Of a DNA stretch of 28,174 nt, positions 22,182 to 28,174 are shown piece after piece (position 1 is the first letter of the stretch; each line of letters begins with the position of its first letter). This DNA comes from Cryomorphaceae bacterium (lineage in GTDB: Bacteria; Bacteroidota; Bacteroidia; Flavobacteriales; Crocinitomicaceae), in NCBI GenBank assembly GCA_021298235.1, contig JAJTDX010000022.1, positions 1 to 28,174 on the forward strand, written 5' to 3'. The notes under the pieces were generated by a model. That model saw nothing but the letters and a program-made list of their open reading frames with translations. It ran no database searches and had not been told where the DNA came from. The position numbers were made by a program, and so were the translations under genes.

Positions 22182-22808
22182 ATGTTAATTAAAAACAAAG
22201 AGTTAGTAGACTATTTAAAAACTGAAAGAGCATGTAATATCAAGATTGTTGATATTATGGGGCAACTCGATCGAAGTAATTTCCTTCCTGAGGAAAATGT
22301 TCATTTAGAAAAATATTTAAAACCCATTCCCATCGGTTTTGGGCAAACGATGAGCGCTCCATTTATTGTCGCTTCAATGACAGATTTACTTGAATTATCG
22401 GGAGGTGAAAAGGTGCTTGAAATCGGTTCAGGTTGCGGGTATCAAACCGCAGTTCTGATGCGACTTGGTGCGGAGGTGTTCTCTGTAGAATATGTTTCTG
22501 AACTGGTTGACTTTGGCAAAGCGAATTTGCAGAAAATAGGTTTGAATCCAAACATTCGCTGTGGCGACGGATACTTCGGTTGGCAGGAAGAAGCACCATT
22601 TGATCGAATTATCATTGCGGCAACAGCTCCTAAAGTGCCTGAAAAATTAGTGGAGCAATTAAAGGTCGGAGGCAAAATGGTTTTTCCATTGAAAAAAGAA
22701 GATCGGGAGTTTATGGTAAGGTTAACGAAAAATGACACCACCAGTTATTCGCTGGAATGGTTGTACGGGGTCATTTTTGTGCCTTTTGTAGGTGAAATAA
22801 GAAAATAA
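22182..22808 (+). CDS. pcm: Protein-L-isoaspartate O-methyltransferase
   Basis: A 208-residue protein of normal length for the family, which methylates L-isoaspartyl residues in damaged proteins using S-adenosylmethionine. The family marks are all present: LDRSNFLPEE (29-38), the substrate motif GFGQTMSAPFIVASM (52-66), SAM motif I VLEIGSGCGYQTAVL (78-92), the acidic end of strand 2 VFSVEYVSELV (99-109), GDGYFGW (128-134), and PFDRIIIAATAPKVPEKLVEQL (139-160), where motif II is expected. It is cytosolic. The gene begins 1 bp after the degenerate PCMT-like gene and ends 4 bp before a phosphatase gene, so the three are one operon. That context suggests a dedicated role in this module rather than, or besides, general protein repair. 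Confidence 0.93.
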   Translation: MLIKNKELVDYLKTERACNIKIVDIMGQLDRSNFLPEENVHLEKYLKPIPIGFGQTMSAPFIVASMTDLLELSGGEKVLEIGSGCGYQTAVLMRLGAEVFSVEYVSELVDFGKANLQKIGLNPNIRCGDGYFGWQEEAPFDRIIIAATAPKVPEKLVEQLKVGGKMVFPLKKEDREFMVRLTKNDTTSYSLEWLYGVIFVPFVGEIRK

Positions 22809-22812
22809 ATTT

Positions 22813-23727
22813 ATGTACGACATCATCGGTGATATTCACGGCTATGCAGACCCATTGAAAAGGTTGCTCCTCAAAATGGGGTACGAGAAAAAGGGGGATG
22901 GTTACAGGCATTCAGAACGCAAAGCACTTTTTGTCGGTGATTATATTGACAGAGGACCTCAGATACTGGATACGCTTCGGATTGTTCGCACCATGCAGGA
23001 GGAAGGTGATGCCTTGGCTTTAATGGGAAATCACGAATACAATGCTCTTTGTTTTCATTTTCCCAATGAAAAGGGGGGACATTTACGTTCCCATTCCCTT
23101 AAGAATATACATCAGCACTATGAAACGTTGAAGGCCTTCAAAGCTGAACAAGAGCTTTATTTGGATTATCTGGAATGGTTTAAGGTGCTTCCCCTCTATT
23201 TTGAAGACGATAAGTTAAGAGCTGTGCATGCATGCTGGGATGATGAAAGGATTAACTTTCTCAAGAGCACTGTAGGAAATGAAAAACTTACGGATGATTT
23301 TATAGTTCGATCTACTCAAGAAGAAAATGAGTTGTTCACTGCAGTTGACCAAACCCTGAAAGGCGTGGAGTTGAAATTACCGGAAGGATGCAAGTTCAAA
23401 GATCATGAACACAACATTCGAGAGGAAATCAGAATAAAATGGTGGGAGAATCCTGCGAATTTCAATTATCGAACCTATAGTCTTGGGCCTGCGCATTCTT
23501 TGCCGGAAACAGCTATCGACTTGAATAAATGTACAATTAGCGGGTATGGTCAGTCTGAGAAACCTGTCTTTTTCGGTCATTATTGGTTTCAGGGTTTGCC
23601 TCAATTAATAAAGCCCAATGTATGTTGTGTAGACTACAGCGTGGCAAATAAAGGAGTGCTGGTAGCTTATCGCCATGATGGAGAATCGATTTTGGATCCA
23701 GGAAAGTTTATCTATGAGCGAGCTTAA
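22813..23727 (+). CDS. PPP-type metallophosphatase (calcineurin-like)
   Basis: A 304-residue cytosolic protein of the calcineurin-like metallophosphoesterase superfamily. Metal-binding motifs are in order: GDIHG (6-10), GDYIDRG (42-48), GNHE (72-75), a His in RAVHACWD (about His139), and GHYW (255-258). GDxHG...GDxxDRG...GNHE is the signature of PPP family enzymes, including bacterial PrpE/PrpA-type protein phosphatases and ApaH-like nucleotide phosphatases. A long insert between about 80 and 130 and between 150 and 245 makes it larger than PrpA. It could dephosphorylate a protein or hydrolyse a nucleotide; the sequence does not settle which. It is the third gene of the PCMT operon, 4 bp after pcm. 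Confidence 0.9.
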   Translation: MYDIIGDIHGYADPLKRLLLKMGYEKKGDGYRHSERKALFVGDYIDRGPQILDTLRIVRTMQEEGDALALMGNHEYNALCFHFPNEKGGHLRSHSLKNIHQHYETLKAFKAEQELYLDYLEWFKVLPLYFEDDKLRAVHACWDDERINFLKSTVGNEKLTDDFIVRSTQEENELFTAVDQTLKGVELKLPEGCKFKDHEHNIREEIRIKWWENPANFNYRTYSLGPAHSLPETAIDLNKCTISGYGQSEKPVFFGHYWFQGLPQLIKPNVCCVDYSVANKGVLVAYRHDGESILDPGKFIYERA

Positions 23728-23869
23728 ATAAGGCCCTGTCTCATCCGGGAAATCATTTCTCAGATCATGCGATGGTATTATGTGAAGTGGAGTATTAAAA
23801 TTTATCGAGCATGCTCTTCTCCAATAGATTGCAATCATAAATTTTAAAATAGATTGGCCGCTTAAACAG

Positions 23870-23900
23870 TTGAGTTTTACTGATTATTAAATTATATTTA
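23870..23900 (+). promoter_or_regulatory. Probable Bacteroidota promoter upstream of the 111-residue membrane protein
   Basis: TTG at 23870-23872 and TATATTTA at 23893-23900 are separated by 20 nt, close to the Bacteroidota arrangement (TTTG, 19-21 nt, TAnnTTTG). The -7 box differs from consensus only in its last base. It lies 25 nt before the ATG at 23926, the same short leader length as at the other two boxes in the window. Confidence 0.45.
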
Positions 23901-23925
23901 GTATTTTTTCAAAAAAAAGTTGACT

Positions 23926-24261
23926 ATGGGAAATTCAGGATTTAACAACAGACTACTATTAAACGCACTTCGATGTGGAATTGCAGCGCTGCCTACTTTT
24001 TTGATTCTACATTTTCTTTTACCAGTTATTAAAGTGGATGGCCAATTACCAGGGGCATTTCAATTGTTCCTTGTTGTTTTTGGCGCTTATATTGTTATGG
24101 CATTGTTCGGTTTGATCTTTTCTGAGGTACCCATTATTTTTTACATCGTGATGCTGCCTGGTTATTTCGTCTCAGACTTTGTATTACACATGATTAGCAA
24201 AAGTTCGCCTCAATTATTTGGAGGTCAGGTACCAAAAATAACTATGGCTGTCTGTTTGTAA
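23926..24261 (+). CDS. Small membrane protein, unknown function
   Basis: A 111-residue protein starting at the ATG at 23926 (MGNSGFNNRL); a TTG two codons earlier is in frame but ignored. It has about three hydrophobic helices: GIAALPTFLILHFLLPVI, then FQLFLVVFGAYIVMALFGLI, then IIFYIVMLPGYFVSDFVL. Pro and Gly in the helices suggest a compact membrane bundle. I do not recognise a family. It is preceded by a promoter-like site and converges on the metallopeptidase gene with a 1-bp gap, so it is probably transcribed alone. Confidence 0.65.
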   Translation: MGNSGFNNRLLLNALRCGIAALPTFLILHFLLPVIKVDGQLPGAFQLFLVVFGAYIVMALFGLIFSEVPIIFYIVMLPGYFVSDFVLHMISKSSPQLFGGQVPKITMAVCL

Positions 24262-24262
24262 A

Positions 24263-24997
24263 TTAATATGTTGTCAGAGGAAATCTTTGAATTTCAGCTT
24301 GCCCTATTAATTCCTTTACCATGTTGTAGGTATGCATCCATTCTTTAAGAACGAGATGCTCTTTGGAGAAATGCTCGTAGTAATAACCCACACTGAAATT
24401 CACGCCGCAAATGTCTTTGCAAAGCGTCACAATGTCCGTGTATGAAGATTGGTCGGGCTCAGTATACCCCGTTTGTTGTTGAATGTATTTTCGGAAGGCA
24501 TTCGACCCGACGGTATAGCATTTGAAGTCGTGCGCGTTCCTTCGGTCGAGCTGGATCATAAACTTATGGGCATTCAGTTTACTCGCTATATCGGGATGAT
24601 GATTCATTAAATAAGTACTTCCACCACGGCCATATTCTTCGCCATCGGTAATTAGGATAGAGTGTCCACTGTTTTTTAGCAGATACAACATTGCACAACC
24701 CGCCCGGTCATCAGCACCAATTCCGACGCTTTTATTTGTTCCTGTGAAAATGCCATTCTTAAGATTTACTTGCTGATTCGTTTTTTTGCCGGTGTACGCC
24801 TCATCCCACACTGTGTCGGCATGAGCTACTAATACAACCTTATCATTCCGTTTTCCTTCAATAAAAAGAAATCGTTGCTTGGGATCGGCAGGATGAGATT
24901 GGAATACGGCTCCGTCCTGATCAAACATCTCGAATACTTCGTCGGTGCGATAGAGTGGGAGGTTAAGGAAGTGGAGAAGGGTAGATTGTTCGTTCAT
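24263..24997 (-). CDS. M20/M28-type zinc metallopeptidase
   Basis: A 244-residue cytosolic protein; the ATG at 24997 (MNEQSTLLHF) is preferred over an in-frame TTG eight codons upstream. Dinuclear zinc-site residues can be placed: His59 and Asp61 in VVLVAHADTVWD, Asp96-Asp97 in VGIGADDRAGCAML, Glu120-Glu121 in ITDGEEYGRGGS, Asp151 in IQLDRRN, and a His near 209-214 in YYEHFSKEHLVL. This is the M20/M28/M42 aminopeptidase or deacylase pattern. The protein is short for M20, which usually has an extra dimerisation domain, so it resembles the bare catalytic domain of M28. It probably cleaves small peptides or acyl-amino acids. The gene seems monocistronic. Confidence 0.85.
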   Translation of the reverse strand: MNEQSTLLHFLNLPLYRTDEVFEMFDQDGAVFQSHPADPKQRFLFIEGKRNDKVVLVAHADTVWDEAYTGKKTNQQVNLKNGIFTGTNKSVGIGADDRAGCAMLYLLKNSGHSILITDGEEYGRGGSTYLMNHHPDIASKLNAHKFMIQLDRRNAHDFKCYTVGSNAFRKYIQQQTGYTEPDQSSYTDIVTLCKDICGVNFSVGYYYEHFSKEHLVLKEWMHTYNMVKELIGQAEIQRFPLTTY

Positions 24998-25055
24998 CCA
25001 AGAATTAATATATCCGAACAAACGCGAAATTTATTCGAGCATAACTGCCCCCCTT

Positions 25056-25205
25056 TTATTTATCACATTGACTTGCAATCAGAAGTAAAATAATTATTGC
25101 AACCACCCAGGTACCTGAGCTTTTTCCACTGGGATTTTTAGATCCGCAGTTAGGACAGCCTTCACGGGTTGCATAGGGGTAATCACATTGAACACATTTT
25201 GCCAT
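25056..25205 (-). CDS. Zinc-ribbon protein with a C-terminal membrane helix
   Basis: The ATG at 25205 gives 49 residues (MAKCVQCDYPYATREGCPNCG). A longer frame exists upstream, but its extra residues look non-coding. Two C-x-x-C pairs (Cys4, Cys7, Cys17 and Cys20) form a zinc ribbon, and a hydrophobic helix follows (about WVVAIIILLLIASQ). Small ribbon-plus-helix proteins of this kind are common in Bacteroidota; their role is not known. It lies 58 bp upstream of the metallopeptidase start on the same strand. Confidence 0.6.
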   Translation of the reverse strand: MAKCVQCDYPYATREGCPNCGSKNPSGKSSGTWVVAIIILLLIASQCDK

Positions 25206-25397
25206 AGTCGAAATATTGGATTCTAAAATAACGAAAAAGAAGGTGTATTGATGGCAATTGATTTGAATTTTTTGGGTCATAAGGTCAATTAAATTGGTTG
25301 TTCATCGTTGTTGGTTGAATAAAAATATTAGGCATCACCAAGGATAATTCATTTTAATTTAACACCTTAGCATGGTGTAATCTTAAAATTGAAACGT

Positions 25398-25607
25398 ATG
25401 AATTACAGATGTAAGTGGTGTGGTGCAGTCCGTTCTCAAAGGGCCTTTGATACCTACCGAGAATTGGGTTGGGACGATACCAATGAATGCAGCGACGTGA
25501 ATAATAAACCTCATGAATGGTTGGATTTTGATGATTATTGGGGATGGCGTAACCGGTTCACTGACTACGAATTTGAAATGTTGAAATTAGAATATTCGAG
25601 AAGTTAG
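25398..25607 (+). CDS. Small Cys-containing protein, unknown function
   Basis: A 69-residue protein starting at the ATG at 25398 (MNYRCKWCGAVR), chosen over a TTG three codons upstream. The N-terminus has a C-x-x-C pair (CKWC), and a further Cys lies in NECSD, with a nearby His in PHEW, so a zinc site is likely. The middle is rich in Trp and Asp (EWLDFDDYWGWRNRF). A 5-bp inverted repeat (ACACC...GGTGT, 25362-25378) lies 19 bp upstream. It is followed after 16 bp by the 231-residue gene on the same strand, probably as one operon. The family is not recognised. Confidence 0.65.
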   Translation: MNYRCKWCGAVRSQRAFDTYRELGWDDTNECSDVNNKPHEWLDFDDYWGWRNRFTDYEFEMLKLEYSRS

Positions 25608-25623
25608 TTTAGGGAGTAGGGCT

Positions 25624-26319
25624 ATGAGTTATCCATTTCTATTCAGTCCCGATCAGGACAGGCCTGGCAATAAGCAATACGTTACGTTCAATCCTAACGA
25701 ATGCTACGTGCTTGAAGGAAAAACGCATGGTCATCTCAGCCATGCGATAAAACATTACGAAGAATTTGAACCAGCGGGAATGAAGGGCATTCTTCAAAAC
25801 GCCATGGATTATCTGAAGTCTATTGATAAATTGTTTTTGATCAATATGGATGGGAAGGTCCTTTTTTCTGGATCGGAAGTTCACGCTAAGCTCACCTTGA
25901 ATGCTGTTCACAATACATTTGACTTGATCAATGATAAATTCGTAAACAAGGTGATTTTGACTCCTGAGGAGTCCCATATTCATGCAAGTTTTCTTTTGCC
26001 GTTGGGAGAGAGGTACCAACAATTGATTTCAGCGTATCTAGATAACCATATCCTGTCGCAAGAGCAAGAGGAACACGAGCTCAAAAATCATTTCGAATCG
26101 GGTGCAAGGCTTAAGTTCACGGGGAAATACTCTGGAGAAGAGTTTACCTATATTTTGGATGCTTCCAATTCTGGATTACTTGTCATTCAGGAGAATAAAG
26201 GCATCTGTACACTTTTCAGAATTGATAAACAAGGAAACAGCTTAGAGGAGATCAGAGGGTATTTTACCCGGCAAGTAGAGTTGGTGGATGAAGGAATCAG
26301 GAATTTTCTTTCTGTTTAA
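25624..26319 (+). CDS. Unknown cytosolic protein, 231 residues
   Basis: A 231-residue soluble protein without signal peptide or membrane helix. The ATG is preceded by an SD-like AGGGAG, unusual in this window and supporting the start. The first half is mixed helix and strand, including a probable long helix at AMDYLKSIDKLFLIN. The second half looks beta-rich (LKFTGKYSGEEFTYILDASNSG) and ends in a helix (EIRGYFTRQVELVDEGIRNFL). No catalytic motif or known domain is visible. Its last 23 bp overlap the convergent gene at 26297-26644. Confidence 0.7.
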   Translation: MSYPFLFSPDQDRPGNKQYVTFNPNECYVLEGKTHGHLSHAIKHYEEFEPAGMKGILQNAMDYLKSIDKLFLINMDGKVLFSGSEVHAKLTLNAVHNTFDLINDKFVNKVILTPEESHIHASFLLPLGERYQQLISAYLDNHILSQEQEEHELKNHFESGARLKFTGKYSGEEFTYILDASNSGLLVIQENKGICTLFRIDKQGNSLEEIRGYFTRQVELVDEGIRNFLSV

Positions 26320-26644
26320 CCTCAATGGTTTTCCGTTCTTTCCTAAGATCCTCCAAAACCAAGATGGTCAGCTCCAATTCATAAATATCCGCTTCGCACA
26401 ATTTCAGATAATCTTTTTGTCCTTTTAGAAACCAAAAGAAAAAGTGTCCAATTAGGAAAAACAAATACCATCCGGTGAAATAGGAAAAAAGGATGAATGG
26501 AATAGCCGAAAGGGACCAAAAGAATTTTTCGCTGTACAACGCTAACAGAAGTTTATGTAGCTTCAAATATGAATTAAACTTTCGTTCGGAATAGCTCGCT
26601 GTTGAGGTTAATTCTTTTTCTCTAATTTCATGGTAAGTGATCAT
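26297..26644 (-). CDS. Small membrane protein, unknown function
   Basis: A 115-residue protein with two closely spaced hydrophobic helices in the middle (FFWSLSAIPFILFSYFTG, then WYLFFLIGHFFFWFL), flanked by charged helical ends. The layout is an SMODS-associated-like or SLATT-like hairpin (helix, two membrane segments, long C-terminal helix), but the length is short and I would not assign a family. Its 3' end overlaps the convergent 231-residue gene by 23 bp. Expression is probably independent. Confidence 0.6.
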   Translation of the reverse strand: MITYHEIREKELTSTASYSERKFNSYLKLHKLLLALYSEKFFWSLSAIPFILFSYFTGWYLFFLIGHFFFWFLKGQKDYLKLCEADIYELELTILVLEDLRKERKTIEVKQKENS

Positions 26645-26688
26645 AATTGAAGGACGTCAATATTGTCAACAGATAACAGTAATTTGTT

Positions 26689-27760
26689 TCATTTCACCCC
26701 TTTCACCTCTACCACATTTCCCTGAACAATTTTATAGCTCTTGTCACCGAATTGAATCGATTGTCCTTCTTTAAGCTTTGCCAGTTCGGTTAAGCTTTCT
26801 TCCATGGTATGAATTGATCCTCCTGTTTTTTTGGCTATTTGCAAGTATGCAAGCTCAATAGTACCATCAACAGACCCGCATAAGATGACGTGAACTGGCT
26901 TTTTGATTTTACTGAGTAGCGCCATGTCTCTTGGGGGTGCATTGTTGTCAGCAATGAGTACGATTCGCTGTTTTGAACGCCAGCTTTCGAACCTCCTTAA
27001 AATTCACATTGTGCTCGTGGTAGATGCCTCCTGTTTCTCCTATTACCTTGCGCGAATCTATTTTGGAATCGCCGTCGTTGAAGAAATAGACATCCGTAAT
27101 CTTCGATTGTTGCGTGTTAATTGCAAACCACAGGATCACCTGAGCAGAAAACGGATACATGGAAGAGGTAAAATCGGTTACAACGGCCATGTCACTCCAA
27201 TCCATTTTGTTCAGCACATGGTACGTTGTCGTATCATCAAATTCCTTGATTAATTTCTTTCCTTCTTTGGGCGTTACTTTTTCAGGCAAAAGAGTACTGA
27301 TGGTAGCCTTTTCAACCAGAAAATCCTCATGCTCGTAAAAGATGACGATGCCGTGAAATAATTGCTTGGCTTCTTCTTCGGTCGTACAATTTGTTTGCCG
27401 GATTACCTTCCATTTAATGGTGGTGTCAGTAACCAAGTTTTTCCGAATGCTTTCTACAACTTTAATTCTGGATTTGTTGAGCTCTTTTAAATCGGCATCT
27501 TTTGGAAAGTCCGTGAAAACGACATGTACTTGTTTTACTTTGGCCATTAGAATGGTTTCACGTTCTACAGCATCTAGGGTTGATGATTTACCAAAAGCCA
27601 TTGGAATAGTTATTACATCCATCTTTCCGGGGACGATGTTGTAATAGGCACATTGGATTTCTGACTGATCAACAATTTGTTGCGCCGTGCGCTGTGCTAA
27701 AATCTGAGAGCTAAATGCCACAATGAAAAAAAGCGAGAAAAAAAGTCTAAAAGTTTTCAT
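26689..27760 (-). pseudogene. von Willebrand A-like secreted protein, broken by internal deletion and frameshift
   Basis: The first part (27760-26948, 270 codons) has a signal peptide (MKTFRLFFSLFFIVAFSSQILA) and, after a 180-residue N-terminal region, the start of a vWA-like domain: MAVVTDFTSSMYPFSAQ, whose D-x-T-x-S (Asp196, Thr198, Ser200) fits a metal-ion site, then YFFNDGD and GETGGIYHEH. The frame then ends prematurely. In another frame the protein continues as FESWRSKQRIVLIADN, then NAPPRDMALLSKIKKPVHVI, LCGS and GGSIHT to the stop at 26689. Family members have a stretch with a second metal-site motif between these parts, which is missing here. The gene has therefore lost an internal segment near 26965-27005 together with the frame. 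A sequencing or assembly error is possible. Confidence 0.8.
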
Positions 27761-27891
27761 GTTGTGTTTTTATCACTAAACTCCGAGATTTAGATTAAGT
27801 AACATTTTTTATGGAATTTGCAAGGTTGCAGCATCCTTGATTTGAACCGTTCGAGAGTATGAATGTATTCTCTCCCATAAAATTCGACATC

Positions 27892-28174
27892 ATGAAGAAA
27901 TTTGCTTTTAAAATCTATTCTATCGGCAGCTTGATTGTTACCGGTAGCCTTTTTGGAATGCTCACGTCCTGTAACAGACAAGCAGCGTGCGCTTCCTATT
28001 CCAATTCCGGTAGTTCTTTGAGCGGATCTGCCTCTACTAATGTTAGCAGCAATGTTCAACAGACACAAACTGCAAACTATCAAATTGCAGTAAATCAACC
28101 TTCTTCTGTCGGACAAGACTATAAATCTGCGAAAAATAAAAGTGCTTACGATAAGATGGCAATGAGGACGGTAT
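27892..28174 (+). CDS. Lipoprotein, N-terminal part (cut by window edge)
   Basis: The ATG at 27892 opens a frame that stays open to the end of the window (94 codons). It encodes a lipoprotein signal: MKKFAFKIYSIGSLIVTGSL, then the lipobox LTSC with the Cys at about residue 27. After it comes a Ser/Asn/Gln-rich, low-complexity segment (SNSGSSLSGSASTNVSSN). The mature domain lies beyond the window, so the function cannot be said. An imperfect inverted repeat (GAGAGTAT...ATTCTCTC, 27853-27874) lies just upstream of the start and may be part of its leader. Confidence 0.7.
   Translation, partial: MKKFAFKIYSIGSLIVTGSLFGMLTSCNRQAACASYSNSGSSLSGSASTNVSSNVQQTQTANYQIAVNQPSSVGQDYKSAKNKSAYDKMAMRTV

Noticed and set aside
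25362..25378. ACACC...GGTGT inverted repeat as a terminator or riboswitch
   Set aside because: The stem has only 5 bp, no T-run follows, and nothing around it resembles a known riboswitch.
26689..26925. A separate 78-residue gene
   Set aside because: Its frame continues upstream of the ATG as the missing part of the vWA-like protein, so the Met is internal and it is part of the broken gene.
27790..28116. A 108-codon minus-strand frame at the right end
   Set aside because: It lies opposite the lipoprotein start at 27892, whose signal peptide and lipobox are clear. The minus frame is Arg/Cys-rich with no recognisable features.

Overview
The window looks like AT-rich chromosomal DNA from a Bacteroidota organism (Flavobacteriia/Cytophagia-like). 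The signs are FISUMP domains, a DUF4407 protein, a Bacteroidota-type -7 box (TAnnTTTG) upstream of one operon, signal peptides and a lipobox typical of the phylum, few Shine-Dalgarno sites, and many ATGA-type gene overlaps. It holds no rRNA, tRNA, CRISPR array or recognisable insertion sequence. It is mostly accessory DNA, and many genes have no recognised function.

Region 1 (1-7901, minus strand) is the most striking. It is one long operon starting at a good promoter at 7894-7901. It encodes, in order: a 1046-residue FtsK/SpoIIIE-type ATPase with one intact and two degenerate ATPase modules; four small helical proteins of 80-97 residues, each with a WXG100-like turn in the middle; a 220-residue helical protein; a zinc-ribbon/FISUMP protein; a membrane-anchored transglutaminase-like protein; a single-pass protein with an Ig-like fold; and a DUF4407 membrane protein cut by the window edge. 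An EccC/EssC-like ATPase next to several WXG100-like proteins is the hallmark of type VII secretion, yet no other standard T7SS component is present. I propose an undescribed T7SS-like system for diderm bacteria.

Region 2 (7902-10300) has a degraded small ORF, then a two-gene minus-strand unit: a second cytosolic FISUMP protein and a 450-residue protein with two C-terminal membrane helices. Region 3 (10445-14237) has unrelated genes: a secreted transglutaminase-like protein, a DUF1624/HGSNAT-type acyltransferase and a bacterial pentameric ligand-gated ion channel.

Region 4 (14245-19969, minus strand) is a tight six-gene operon: a DUF4116/leucine-rich-repeat protein, a tail-anchored cysteine-protease-like protein, an ATP-dependent nucleic acid ligase with a WGR-like C-terminus, two tandem paralogues of unknown function, and a four-helix membrane protein. 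It may be a nucleic-acid repair or conflict module. Region 5 (20075-23727, plus strand) is a three-gene operon: a degenerate PCMT-like methyltransferase fused to a domain with a HEPN-like RNxxxxxH motif, a canonical protein-L-isoaspartate methyltransferase, and a PPP-type metallophosphatase.

Region 6 (23926-28174) has small membrane and zinc-ribbon proteins, an M20/M28-type metallopeptidase, unknown genes, a von Willebrand A-like gene broken by an internal deletion and frameshift, and the start of a lipoprotein. All functional assignments come from reading motifs and gene order by eye; no database search was run.
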